A DNA stretch of 64,000 nucleotides from Geodermatophilus sp. TF02-6 (GTDB taxonomy: Bacteria > Actinomycetota > Actinomycetes > Mycobacteriales > Geodermatophilaceae): positions 124,001 to 188,000 of the forward strand of contig NZ_QOHF01000002.1 in assembly GCF_003319115.1 (NCBI RefSeq), written 5' to 3'. The notes under the pieces were generated by a model. The model did not search any database. It was not told the origin of the DNA and saw only the letters and a list, made by a program, of their open reading frames with translations. This document shows positions 34,130 through 42,320 of the stretch, in pieces. The translations under genes and the position numbers were made by a program. Position 1 is the stretch's first letter; each line of letters opens with the position of its first letter.

Positions 34130-35422
34130 GTGTCCGCCTTCCACTCCCCCGCCCACCCGGAGAGCGTCTTCACCTACGGCGCGCCGCACCTGAAGTTCGG
34201 CACCGGCGCCTCCGACGAGATCGGCTACGACCTCGCCCAGACCGGCGCGCGGCGGGTGCTGGTCGTCACCGACCCCGGCGTGGCCGCCACCGGTCACCCG
34301 CAGCGGGTGGCCGACCAGATGGACCGGTTCGGCATCGAGGCGCACGTCTTCGACGGCGCCCACGTCGAGCCCACCGACGAGAGCCTGCAGGCCGCGGTCG
34401 ACTGGGCCCGCGAGCACGGCCCCTGGGACGCGATCGTCGCCGTGGGCGGCGGGTCGAGCATCGACACCGCCAAGGCGGTCAACCTGCTCACCACCAACCC
34501 CGGCGAGCTCATGGACTACGTCAACAAGCCGGTCGGCGAGGGCCGGGCGCCGGTCGACCCGCTGCACCCGCTGGTCGCCGTCCCGACCACGACCGGCACC
34601 GGCTCGGAGAGCACCACGATCTGCGTGCTCGACGTGCTGGCGCAGAAGGTGAAGACCGGCATCAGCCACGCCCGGCTGCGGCCCACGCTGGCGGTCATCG
34701 ACCCGGCGCTGACCCGCACCCAGCCGGCCGGGGTGACCGCGGCCTCGGGCATGGACATCCTCTGCCACGCGCTGGAGAGCTACACCGCCCGGCCGTACAC
34801 GACCTTCGAGCGCAAGCGGCCGGAGGAGCGGGTGCCCTACTGCGGCGCCAACCCGATCGCCGACATGTGGTCGGAGAAGGCGCTGTCGCTGCTGGCCGGA
34901 TCCTTCCGCACCGCGGTCCGCGACGGCGAGGACACCGAGGCCCGCGGGCGGATGGCCATGGCCGCGACCTTCGCCGGGATGGGGTTCGGCAACGCCGGCG
35001 TGCACATCCCGCACGCCAACGCCTACCCGATCGCCGGGCGGGTGCAGGACTTCCACCCCAAGGACTACCCCGCCGACGAGCCGATGGTCCCGCACGGCAT
35101 GTCGGTCGCCCTGACCGCGCCGGAGGCCTTCCGGTTCACCTTCGACGCCGACCCCGAGCGGCACCTGCGCGCCGCGCGGCTGCTGGACCCGCGGGCCGAG
35201 CAGACCGACGACCCCGCGGAGTTCCTGCCGACGGTGCTCACCGCGCTCATGCGCGACATCGACATCCCCGGCGGCATCGGCGCGGTCGGCTACGACGAGG
35301 GCGACATCCCCGCCCTGGTCGAGGGCACGATGAAGCAGCAGCGGCTGCTGGCCACCGCCCCCAAGGACGTCACCGAGGACGACGTGGCCGGCATCTTCCG
35401 CCGGTCGCTGACCCTCTGGTGA
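34130..35422 (+). CDS. iron-containing alcohol dehydrogenase, HOT/ADHFE1-like
   Basis: A 430-residue group III alcohol dehydrogenase. The NAD-binding part contains VVTDPGVAATGHPQRVADQM and AVGGGSSIDTAKAVNL. Metal-site His regions are DILCHALESYTARPYTTF, HIPHANAYPIAG and MVPHGMSVAL. The insert ERKRPEERVPYCGANPIADM resembles the hydroxyacid-oxoacid transhydrogenase (HOT, ADHFE1) subgroup, which exchanges 4-hydroxybutyrate and 2-oxoglutarate. GTG at 34130 behind GAGGAGG. A plain short-chain alcohol or semialdehyde substrate is possible. Confidence 0.88.
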   Translation: MSAFHSPAHPESVFTYGAPHLKFGTGASDEIGYDLAQTGARRVLVVTDPGVAATGHPQRVADQMDRFGIEAHVFDGAHVEPTDESLQAAVDWAREHGPWDAIVAVGGGSSIDTAKAVNLLTTNPGELMDYVNKPVGEGRAPVDPLHPLVAVPTTTGTGSESTTICVLDVLAQKVKTGISHARLRPTLAVIDPALTRTQPAGVTAASGMDILCHALESYTARPYTTFERKRPEERVPYCGANPIADMWSEKALSLLAGSFRTAVRDGEDTEARGRMAMAATFAGMGFGNAGVHIPHANAYPIAGRVQDFHPKDYPADEPMVPHGMSVALTAPEAFRFTFDADPERHLRAARLLDPRAEQTDDPAEFLPTVLTALMRDIDIPGGIGAVGYDEGDIPALVEGTMKQQRLLATAPKDVTEDDVAGIFRRSLTLW

Positions 35423-35495
35423 GCCCCGCCGGCTGACCGACCGCCGCCGCCCGGGCCGACGAGCGGGGGTCGATCCCGCCTCTCCCTTCGCAGTC

Positions 35496-35561
35496 GATCA
35501 TGGGGTTGTTGTCGCCGACACGGCTCGACACGCCGCGGCCGCCGGCGACAACCCCATGATC
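35496..35561. repeat. 66-bp palindromic element, copy 1
   Basis: Begins GATCATGGGGTTGTTG and ends CAACCCCATGATC (one 3-bp bulge). The core includes CGACACGCCGC. It lies between convergent genes; the terminal TGATC supplies the TGA stop codon of the GAF regulator (35560-35562). It is in the opposite orientation to copies 2 and 3, judged by the core. Confidence 0.9.
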
Positions 35562-36852
35562 AGCTCCGGGAGGGGCCGGACCGGCCACCCCGCAGGCGCT
35601 CGACCAGCGGTGCGGTCGACGCCGGCAGCAGCCGGGCGGCCGGCACCGGCGTCCGCACCTCGACCGCGATGTCCTCGCCGATCCGGTAGGGCTGGGCCAG
35701 CACCACCGACCCGAGGGTGCGCCGCAGCCGGGACACCTCGGCGCGCACGGTGACCGTCCGGGCCGGGTCGCCGAAGAGGTCCCCGGCCAGCTCGGCGGCC
35801 GAACGGCCCGCGGGGTGCTCGGCGAGGGCCAGCAGGATCTCCGCGTGCCGCGGGCTCAGCGCCGCCGTCCATGTCCCGCTCGGGCCGGTCACCCGCAGCT
35901 GCGGCCGGGAACCGGCCAGGTCGAGCAGGACGCCGACCGGCCGGTCGGCGTCCTCCGGGTCGGTCGGGCGCAGCAGCCAACCCCCGGGCAGGGGCTCGAC
36001 GGTGCAGCGGCCCAGCGCCGGCACCCACACCGGGCCCGGGCGCACCTCCTCGGGCAGCGCGACGCGGTCGGGTGCGGCCAGGCCGGTGGCGGCCGCGGTG
36101 CACCCGTCGGCGCCGACGACCAGCGCCGGCCCGGACAGCCGGGCCAGCAGCGGCGCGGCGAGCACCCGCAGCCGCTCCACCTGGCGGGCGTGCGCGCTGC
36201 GCAGCTCCAGCTCGGCCAGCCGGGCGACGGCGTCCACCAGCGCGATCGTGCTGGGGTGCACGGTGGAGGCCGGGCCGGAGAGGTCCACCGCGCCCAGCAG
36301 CCGCCCGGTGACCGGGGAGTGCAGCGGAGCGGCGGCGCAGGTCCAGGGCTGGTGCCCCTCGGCGTAGTGCTCGGCGGCGTGCACCTGCAGCGGCACGCCG
36401 ATCACGACGCTGGTGCCGATGGCGTTGGTGCCGACGGTGGGCTCGTCCCAGGAGGAGCCCTCGACGAAGCCCAGCCGGTCGGCCCGCCGGCACACCTGCG
36501 GCCCGCCCTCGCGCCACAGCACCCGGCAGGAGGCGTCGACGACGACCAGGACCTGCCCGGCGTCCCGCGCCACCGGCAGCAGCCGCTCCCGCAGCAGCGG
36601 CAGCAGCGGCGCCAGCCCGCTCTCGGCCCGCCGGCGCTCCAGCTCCGCGCCGTCCAGCGGTGGGACGTCGGGGGCGTCCGCGGGGTCCAGCCCGCTGCAC
36701 CGGACCCGCCGCCAGGAGGCCCCGATCACCGGGCGCGGCGCCGCCGGCGGGGTGCCGCCACTGAGCGCCGCCGCGCGCACCCGCTCGAGCAGGCGGGTGT
36801 GCACCCGCGGGTCGGCGCCCGGCGGCAGGGCGCTGTGCACGGCGCTGGACAT
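35560..36852 (-). CDS. GAF-domain transcriptional regulator (AcoR-like, winged helix C-terminus)
   Basis: 430 residues. The N-terminal part looks like the sensor part of AcoR-type regulators: VIGASWRRVRCSGLDPADAP, a GAF domain with VDASCRVLWREGG, FVEGSSWDEPTVGTNAIGTS and EHYAEGHQPWTCAAAPLHSP. No AAA+ sigma-54 domain is present. The C-terminus (LSPRHAEILLALAEHPAGRS to the LRRTLGS motif) is a winged helix like SARP/OmpR types. The ATG at 36852 follows CGAGGAGCTGCC. It most likely controls the divergent flavin monooxygenase. Its stop codon comes from the palindromic element. Confidence 0.85.
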   Translation of the reverse strand: MSSAVHSALPPGADPRVHTRLLERVRAAALSGGTPPAAPRPVIGASWRRVRCSGLDPADAPDVPPLDGAELERRRAESGLAPLLPLLRERLLPVARDAGQVLVVVDASCRVLWREGGPQVCRRADRLGFVEGSSWDEPTVGTNAIGTSVVIGVPLQVHAAEHYAEGHQPWTCAAAPLHSPVTGRLLGAVDLSGPASTVHPSTIALVDAVARLAELELRSAHARQVERLRVLAAPLLARLSGPALVVGADGCTAAATGLAAPDRVALPEEVRPGPVWVPALGRCTVEPLPGGWLLRPTDPEDADRPVGVLLDLAGSRPQLRVTGPSGTWTAALSPRHAEILLALAEHPAGRSAAELAGDLFGDPARTVTVRAEVSRLRRTLGSVVLAQPYRIGEDIAVEVRTPVPAARLLPASTAPLVERLRGGRSGPSRS

Positions 36853-36982
36853 CGGCAGCTCCTCGGGTGAGACCCTCCCCACGATCCACGTGCCGTGCAA
36901 CCCCCTGCAACGCCTCCCGAGCCGGCCGACCGGCGGGTGTGCTGGCTCCCTCCCCCTCCCCGACGACGCCGGAGGTCCTGCC

Positions 36983-38815
36983 GTGACCCAGACCGCCGAA
37001 CGCCCCGCCGCACCCGCGGACTCCCCTGCCGCCCGGGCCGAGGCCTGGGTAACCGTGTTCGGGGACGCCCTCACCGCCCGCGACGTCGACCGCGCGGCCG
37101 GCCTGTTCGCCGCCACGAGCTTCTGGCGCGACCTCGTTGCGTTCACCTGGAACATCACCACGGTCGAGGGCCGCGACGGCGTCCGCGACCTGCTGGAGAA
37201 CACCCTCGAGGCCACCGACCCGCGGTCGTTCGCCGTCGAGGAGCCCGCGGAGGAGGCCGACGGCGTCACCACCGCCTGGCTGACCTTCGAGACCGGCGTC
37301 GGCCGCGGCCGCGGGCTGGTCCGGCTGGTCGAGGAGGACGGCGAGACCAGGGCCTGGACCCTGCTCACCACCCTGTACGAGCTCACGGACCACGAGGAGC
37401 CGCGCGGGCCGCGCCGGCCGATGGGCGCCGAGCACGGGGTCAACCGGGACCGCACGACGTGGCGGGAGCGGCGCGAGGAGGAGGAGGCCACCCTCGGCGT
37501 CACCACCCAGCCGTACGTGCTCGTCATCGGCGGCGGGCAGGGCGGCATCGCGCTGGGCGCCCGCCTGCGGCACCTCGGCGTCCCTGCCCTGGTCATCGAC
37601 AAGTACGCGCGGCCCGGCGACCAGTGGCGCAGCCGCTACAAGTCCCTCTGCCTGCACGACCCGGTCTGGTACGACCACCTCCCGTACCTCGAGTTCCCGG
37701 ACAACTGGCCGGTGTTCTCGCCCAAGGACAAGATCGCCGACTGGCTCGAGTCCTACGTGAACGTCATGGAGATCCCCTACTGGGGCAGCACGGTGGCCCG
37801 GTCGGCGTCCTACGACGAGCAGACGCAGGAGTGGACCGTCGAGGTCGAGCGCGACGGGCAGCCGCTCACCCTGCGCCCGAAGCAGCTGGTGCTGGCGACC
37901 GGCATGTCGGGGAAGCCGAACGTCCCCCGGCTGCCGGGTCAGGACGTCTTCCGCGGCGAGCAGCACCACTCCTCGGCGCACCCGGGCCCCGACGAGTATA
38001 AGGGCAAGCAGGTCGTCGTCATCGGCAGCAACAACTCCGCCTTCGACATCTGCGGGGCGCTGTGGGAGGTCGGCGCCGACGTGACCATGGTGCAGCGCAC
38101 GTCGACGCACATCGTCCGGAGCGACAGCCTCATGGAGATCGGGCTGGGTGCGCTCTACAGCGAGCAGGCGGTGGCCAACGGGGTCACCACGGAGAAGGCC
38201 GACCTCGTCTTCGCCTCCATCCCCTACCGGATCATGCACGAGTTCCAGATCCCGCTGTACGAGCAGATGAGGGAGCGCGACGCCGACTTCTACCGCCGCA
38301 TGGAGCAGGCCGGCTTCTGGCTCGACTGGGGCGACGACGGCTCGGGGCTGTTCATGAAGTACCTGCGCCGCGGCTCGGGCTACTACATCGACGTGGGCGC
38401 CGCCGACCTGGTGGCCGACGGCGAGGTCAAGCTGGCGCACGGGCAGGTCGACCACCTCACCGAGGACGCCGTCGTCCTCGCCGACGGCACCGAGCTGCCC
38501 GCCGACCTGGTGGTCTACGCCACCGGCTACGGGTCGATGAACGGCTGGGCGGCCGACCTCATCTCCCCGGAGGTCGCCGACCGGGTCGGCAAGGTGTGGG
38601 GCCTGGGCTCGGACACCACCAAGGACCCCGGCCCGTGGGAGGGCGAGCAGCGCAACATGTGGAGGCCCACCCGGCAGGAGGGGCTGTGGTTCCACGGCGG
38701 CAACCTGCACCAGTCGCGGCACTACTCGCTCTACCTGGCGCTGCAGCTCAAGGCCCGCTACGAGGGGATCCCCACCCCGGTGCACCGGCGTCAGGAGGTG
38801 CACCACACCTCCTGA
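36983..38815 (+). CDS. flavin-containing monooxygenase with N-terminal SnoaL/NTF2-like domain
   Basis: 610 residues, a two-domain fusion. Residues about 15-150 form an NTF2-like cone (DRAAGLFAATSFWRDLVAFT). From about 180 a class B flavin monooxygenase follows: VIGGGQGGIALGARL (FAD), RYKSLCLHDPVWYDHLPYLE, VLATGMSGKPNVPRLPG, a second Rossmann motif VIGSNNSAFDICG (NADPH, near 346) and ATGYGSMNGW. It is likely an oxygen-inserting enzyme for a small ketone, amine or hydrocarbon product. GTG at 36983 behind GGAGGTCCTGCC. Divergent from the GAF regulator over 130 bp. Confidence 0.9.
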   Translation: MTQTAERPAAPADSPAARAEAWVTVFGDALTARDVDRAAGLFAATSFWRDLVAFTWNITTVEGRDGVRDLLENTLEATDPRSFAVEEPAEEADGVTTAWLTFETGVGRGRGLVRLVEEDGETRAWTLLTTLYELTDHEEPRGPRRPMGAEHGVNRDRTTWRERREEEEATLGVTTQPYVLVIGGGQGGIALGARLRHLGVPALVIDKYARPGDQWRSRYKSLCLHDPVWYDHLPYLEFPDNWPVFSPKDKIADWLESYVNVMEIPYWGSTVARSASYDEQTQEWTVEVERDGQPLTLRPKQLVLATGMSGKPNVPRLPGQDVFRGEQHHSSAHPGPDEYKGKQVVVIGSNNSAFDICGALWEVGADVTMVQRTSTHIVRSDSLMEIGLGALYSEQAVANGVTTEKADLVFASIPYRIMHEFQIPLYEQMRERDADFYRRMEQAGFWLDWGDDGSGLFMKYLRRGSGYYIDVGAADLVADGEVKLAHGQVDHLTEDAVVLADGTELPADLVVYATGYGSMNGWAADLISPEVADRVGKVWGLGSDTTKDPGPWEGEQRNMWRPTRQEGLWFHGGNLHQSRHYSLYLALQLKARYEGIPTPVHRRQEVHHTS

Positions 38816-38876
38816 CGCCGTTCTCCGCCTCGGCGTCCCGGACACCCTCCCTCCCGGACACCCTCCCTCCCGAGTC

Positions 38877-38942
38877 GATCATGGGGTTGTTGCCGGAGGA
38901 CACGCTGACAGCGGCGTGTCGATGCGCAACAACCCCATGATC
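38877..38942. repeat. 66-bp palindromic element, copy 2
   Basis: Perfect 17-bp arms: GATCATGGGGTTGTTGC (38877-38893) and GCAACAACCCCATGATC (38926-38942). The core holds an inner pair GACACGC/GCGTGTC and GCGGCGTGTCG. It lies between the convergent flavin monooxygenase and SGNH hydrolase genes. Confidence 0.92.
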
Positions 38943-38978
38943 AACTGCGGTGGAGGACAGGTGGCCTCGCTGCGGGTG

Positions 38979-39084
38979 GAAGGACCCCCTCCTCCCCACC
39001 CCTCGCTCCGCTCGGGGCGGTGCCCGGGAGGGGGGCGGGCGCGAGCCTGCGAGGGGTGGGGGGTGGGGGCAGCGGGGTCCTCTG
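38979..39084. repeat. GC-rich nested-hairpin repeat, copy E
   Basis: Starts GAAGGACCCCCTCCTCCCCA and ends at GGGGTCCTCTG, directly against the stop codon of the SGNH hydrolase. It contains CCTCGCTCCGCTCGGGGCGG and the CGAGCCTGCGAGGGGTGG box. Confidence 0.75.
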
Positions 39085-39708
39085 TCAGGCGGCGGCGGCG
39101 TCCCGGCGAGCGTGGGCGGCGGCGACGACGAACGGGACCAGCGCCTGCGCGATGTGCGCGTAGCCGGCCGACGAGGGGTGGAAGCGGTCGGCGGAGAACA
39201 GCGCCGGGTCGGCGCCGAAGGTCACGGCGACGGCGTCGGACACCTCCGCCACCATCGCCCCGGCGGCGCGGGCGACCGCGGCCTGCTCCCGCTGCAACAG
39301 CGCGGAGGCGGACTGCACCAGGGGCCGGAGGGCCGGCGGCACCCACGGCACCATCGACATGTCGGGCGCGGGGACGACGACCACGTCGGTGCCGGCCGCG
39401 TGCAGCTGGTGCAGGGCCGCAGCCAGCGCGGCGGCCGCCTGCGCGGGCGGCACCAGCCGGGTGAGGTCGTTGGCGCCGACCAGGACGACGGCGAGGTCGG
39501 CCTCGAGCGGTGCGGCCCGGCGGACCTGCGCGGCCAGCCCGGCGGACACCGCACCGGGGACGGCGAGGACGTGCAGGTCGACGGCGTACCCGGCCTCCTC
39601 CAGCGCCGCGGCCAGCCGGGGTCCCAGGGCGTCCTGCGGCCGGGCGGCACCGGAGCCGTGGGCGAGGGAGTCACCGAGGAGGGCCAGGCGGAGGGCAGTA
39701 CGTGTCAC
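39085..39708 (-). CDS. SGNH/GDSL-type esterase
   Basis: A 207-residue SGNH hydrolase. Block I is LLGDSLAHG (Ser 14), block III is VLVGANDL (Asn), and block V is DRFHPSSAGY (Asp and His near 174-177). There is no signal peptide, so it is probably cytoplasmic. GTG start at 39708. The substrate may be an acyl ester or lysophospholipid; not resolvable. Confidence 0.88.
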   Translation of the reverse strand: MTRTALRLALLGDSLAHGSGAARPQDALGPRLAAALEEAGYAVDLHVLAVPGAVSAGLAAQVRRAAPLEADLAVVLVGANDLTRLVPPAQAAAALAAALHQLHAAGTDVVVVPAPDMSMVPWVPPALRPLVQSASALLQREQAAVARAAGAMVAEVSDAVAVTFGADPALFSADRFHPSSAGYAHIAQALVPFVVAAAHARRDAAAA

Positions 39709-39754
39709 AGCCCGTGCAACGCTGCCGCACGCTCTGCCATGCCCGGTGCTCGTC

Positions 39755-40020
39755 CGCGGACGGGGTGCCGGGACGCGACGGGGCCCGGCCGGGATCGCTC
39801 CCGGCCGGGATCCGTGCGACGGCCCCGTCTCGCGCCCCGCCCTCAGCCTGCGAAGGGCGAGCAGGACGGGCGGCCCCCTGCGGGTAGAAGGGCCACCCTG
39901 CCCCCCACTGCTCGCAGGCTCGCGCCAGGCCCCCTCCCGGGCACCGCCCCGAGCGGAGCGAGGGGTGGGGAGGAGGGGGTCCTTCTCCCTGCAGGGTGGC
40001 CGGGGGCAGGGGGTCCTTCT
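39755..40020. repeat. GC-rich nested-hairpin repeat cluster, copy F
   Basis: About 265 bp made of two or more nested copies: GACGGGGCCCGGCC and a tandem CCCGGCCGGGATC, GGCCACCCTGCCCCCCACTG, CGCCCCGAGCGGAGCGAGGG, and the end box GGCAGGGGGTCCTTCTTCAGG, which runs into the fabG stop. It fills the gap upstream of the SGNH gene. No coding sequence is supported here. Confidence 0.7.
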
Positions 40021-40791
40021 TCAGGCCTTCGGGCCTCCGGCGGCGTAGACGACCTGCCCGTTGACGAAGCCGGCGCCCTCGCTGACGAAGAACGACACCA
40101 GGTGCGCGATGTCCTCGGGCTGCCCGACCCGCTGGACCGGGATCTCCTTGGACGCCGCGGCGATGAAGTCCTCGAAGGAGATGCCGATGCGCTCGGCGGT
40201 CGCCTTGGTCATCTCGGTCTGGATGAACCCGGGCGCGACCGCGTTGGCCGTGATGCCGAACTTGCCCAGCTCGATGGCCAGGGTCTTGGTGAAGCCCTGC
40301 AGGCCGGCCTTGGCCGTCGCGTAGTTGGCCTGTCCGCGGTTGCCCAGCGCCGAGGTGCTCGACAGGCTGACGATGCGGCCCCACCCGGCCTCGATCATGT
40401 GCTTCTGCACCGCCCGGGCCATGAGGAAGGCGCCGCGCAGGTGCACGTCCACGACCGTGTCCCAGTCGGCCTCGGTCATCTTGAACAGCATGTTGTCGCG
40501 GGTGACGCCGGCGTTGTTGACCAGCACGGTGGGCGGGCCCAGCTCGGCGACGACGCGGGCGACCGCGGCCTCGACCTGCTCGGCGTCGCTGACGTCGGCG
40601 CCCACGGCGATCGCCTGGCCGCCGGCGGCCTCGATCGCCTGCACGGTGTCCTTGCCGGCCGACTCCTCCAGGTCGAGCACGCCCACGGCGAACCCGTCCC
40701 GCGCCAGCCGCAGGGCGGTGGCCGCGCCGATGCCGCGCGCGGCGCCGGTGACGATGGCCACGCGGGCGCCGGTGCTGTTCGACTCGCTCAT
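40021..40791 (-). CDS. fabG: 3-oxoacyl-ACP/CoA reductase, FabG-like SDR
   Basis: A 256-residue classical SDR: TGAARGIG (about 15-22), DVSDAEQV, LVNNAGVTRDNMLFKMTEAD, catalytic Ser in IVSLSSTSALG, YATAK (about 158-162) and NAVAPGFIQTEMT. It reduces 3-oxoacyl thioesters, or oxidises 3-hydroxyacyl-CoA, with NADPH or NADH. ATG at 40791 behind GAAGGGAT. A TetR-like palindrome 70 bp upstream resembles the one before the acyl-CoA dehydrogenase pair, hinting at a role in fatty-acid turnover rather than bulk synthesis. Confidence 0.88.
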   Translation of the reverse strand: MSESNSTGARVAIVTGAARGIGAATALRLARDGFAVGVLDLEESAGKDTVQAIEAAGGQAIAVGADVSDAEQVEAAVARVVAELGPPTVLVNNAGVTRDNMLFKMTEADWDTVVDVHLRGAFLMARAVQKHMIEAGWGRIVSLSSTSALGNRGQANYATAKAGLQGFTKTLAIELGKFGITANAVAPGFIQTEMTKATAERIGISFEDFIAAASKEIPVQRVGQPEDIAHLVSFFVSEGAGFVNGQVVYAAGGPKA

Positions 40792-40860
40792 CAAGAGATC
40801 CCTTCGTGTCTGCGCCGTCCGGTGCGCTGCAGGACACGGTACGGCCGGGCACCGCCCGAC

Positions 40861-40874
40861 CTACTCACCGGTAG
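40861..40874. promoter_or_regulatory. imperfect 14-bp palindrome upstream of fabG
   Basis: CTACTCACCGGTAG matches CTACCGGCCGGTAG at 7771-7784 in 11 of 14 positions, with intact CTAC and CGGTAG ends. Possible TetR-family operator. Confidence 0.35.
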
Positions 40875-40943
40875 CCCGGCGGGTCGCCGGCGGGGTGCCA
40901 CATCGGGAGGACGGCGAGGTCGGGGCCGGGTGCCGGCGGTGTC

Positions 40944-41363
40944 TCACGGCCAGATGCTGGCGACGACGACCGCGGCCACGGACAGCTGCGCCGCGGCGAG
41001 CACCAGGCTGGCCGGGTGGAACCCCACCTCGGTGACGTGGCTGCCCAGCCGGCCCGGGGTGAGCAGGTCGAGCACGAGGAACGCGACCGCCTGCAGGACC
41101 ACGCCCAGCACGCCGAACACCACCGTGTACAGCAGGGCATGCCCGAAGCCGCTGGTGGCGTTGGTCCAGATGGCGGCGAAGATGACCAGGCCCTGGCCGA
41201 GGAACGCCGCCGCGAGCACGATCCCGACGTTGACCGACCGCTGTTCGTGGATGTGCCGACCCAGGCGGCCGGGGGTGAGCAGGTCGAGGACGACGAAGCC
41301 GAGGGTCAGCAGCGCGATGCCGACCCCGGTGTAGGCGGCGGCGTAACCGATGCTGGCCAGCAC
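40944..41363 (-). CDS. DUF350 family membrane protein
   Basis: A 139-residue protein with four helices in two internally repeated halves. Each half has a helix ending in a VLDLLTPGRLG motif (FVVLDLLTPGRLGRHI and FLVLDLLTPGRLGSHV). That internal duplication is typical of DUF350. GTG at 41363. Function unknown; in other bacteria the family often accompanies polyamine-like or stress-related genes, which are not present here. Confidence 0.82.
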   Translation of the reverse strand: MLASIGYAAAYTGVGIALLTLGFVVLDLLTPGRLGRHIHEQRSVNVGIVLAAAFLGQGLVIFAAIWTNATSGFGHALLYTVVFGVLGVVLQAVAFLVLDLLTPGRLGSHVTEVGFHPASLVLAAAQLSVAAVVVASIWP

Positions 41364-41446
41364 GGGCGGACCTCCGACAGGATCGAGGGACGACGGCGGG
41401 ACGTGTCTACCGCACGGCGTCGGCCGACCTCCCTCGGCGTGCCGGG

Positions 41447-41875
41447 TCAGCCGGGTGCGACCACGTCGACCCGGCCGAACCCCTCCCCCACCGACGGGGG
41501 GACGAACCGCCCAGCGGTGCCGTACAGCCCCACCAGGGGCACGCGTGCCCGCCCCTGCCGCGCCTCGTTGCGGGCGACGCAGCTCGCCACGGGCGTGTCC
41601 AGCCAGACCGCGCGGACGCCGACGCAGGCCGCCCGGGCCGCGGCGACCAGTGGCGCACGGTCGGCGGGCGTGGGGTTGGTGTTGTCGACGACCACGCTGC
41701 GCCCCGCAGCCAGCAGCTCGGCGACCACCCGCCGCTGCCGGTCCTCGCGGCGGCGGGCGCCCCGCCAGTGGTCCTTGCTGACCACCGCGTGCGTGCCAGC
41801 CAGGTGCTCGCGCACCCAGGTCGACTTGCCGCTGCCCTGGATCCCCACCATGACGACCAGCTCTTGCCCCGTCAT
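41447..41875 (-). CDS. P-loop nucleotide kinase-like ATPase
   Basis: A 142-residue small AAA/zeta-toxin-like kinase domain with Walker A GIQGSGKST at 11-19, then VVSKDHWRG, the VVVDNTNPTPADRAPLVAAA segment (Walker B/lid region as in polynucleotide kinase) and an Arg-rich lid. The motif VDNTNPT is typical of PNKP-type 5'-kinases and of their many bacterial relatives. ATG at 41875. The substrate may be a nucleic acid end or a small metabolite. Confidence 0.82.
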   Translation of the reverse strand: MTGQELVVMVGIQGSGKSTWVREHLAGTHAVVSKDHWRGARRREDRQRRVVAELLAAGRSVVVDNTNPTPADRAPLVAAARAACVGVRAVWLDTPVASCVARNEARQGRARVPLVGLYGTAGRFVPPSVGEGFGRVDVVAPG

Positions 41876-41909
41876 CGGCGTGGCCGCTCCCTCGGCGGCC
41901 CCGAGTTCG

Positions 41910-41966
41910 GCCCCCTGCAGGGTCCCGCCGCGAGCCTGCGAGCGGTGGGGGGCAGGGGGTCCTTGT
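41910..41966. repeat. GC-rich nested-hairpin repeat, copy G
   Basis: Short copy: CCCCCTGCAGGGTCCCGCCG, CGAGCCTGCGAGCGGTGGGG and GGCAGGGGGTCCTTGTTCAG, ending at the stop codon of the following minus-strand gene. Same order as in copies D and F. Confidence 0.7.
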
Positions 41967-42230
41967 TCAGGCGGACTGGCGCAGGGGGGTCACCTCGGCG
42001 TCGTCGTCCAGCCCCGGCCGGGGAGCCGGGTGCTCCACCAGGGCCAGGACGCGGCCGGCCATGAACCGGGCGGTGCGGACCGGCGTCCCACCTCGGGTGC
42101 TCTCGGTGACCTCGACCAGCCCGCGGCCGTGGCTGACGTCCACCCGCCGGCCGGCCCGGGTGGCCTCGATCTCGTACGTGCGCGTGCTGCCACCGGCGTC
42201 GATCACGACCTCGACACGGTCGCCCTTCAT
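41967..42230 (-). CDS. small hypothetical protein
   Basis: An 87-residue protein, beta-rich, with a mixed charged start MKGDRVEVVIDAGGSTRTYE and a C-terminal PLRQSA. The ATG at 42228-42230 is 5 bp behind GGAGG; a GTG two codons upstream is less suited. It has no membrane segment or known motif. Likely a conserved small protein of this lineage. Confidence 0.6.
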   Translation of the reverse strand: MKGDRVEVVIDAGGSTRTYEIEATRAGRRVDVSHGRGLVEVTESTRGGTPVRTARFMAGRVLALVEHPAPRPGLDDDAEVTPLRQSA

Positions 42231-42320
42231 GTCCACCTCCGTAGACGTACCGCCGGGCGGTGTGCCCGACGTGGTGTCAACGTCCTCCGGGGGTACGACA
42301 TTCCGTGCTGACCTGCAGTT

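Noticed and set aside
35496-35561. 66-bp element as an intact insertion sequence
   Set aside because: Too short to code for a transposase, and no target duplication could be recognised. A non-autonomous origin remains possible.
39755-40020. Possible RNA gene or replication origin in the GC-rich cluster
   Set aside because: The sequence is explained by nested copies of the interspersed repeat; there are no DnaA boxes and no tRNA-like fold.
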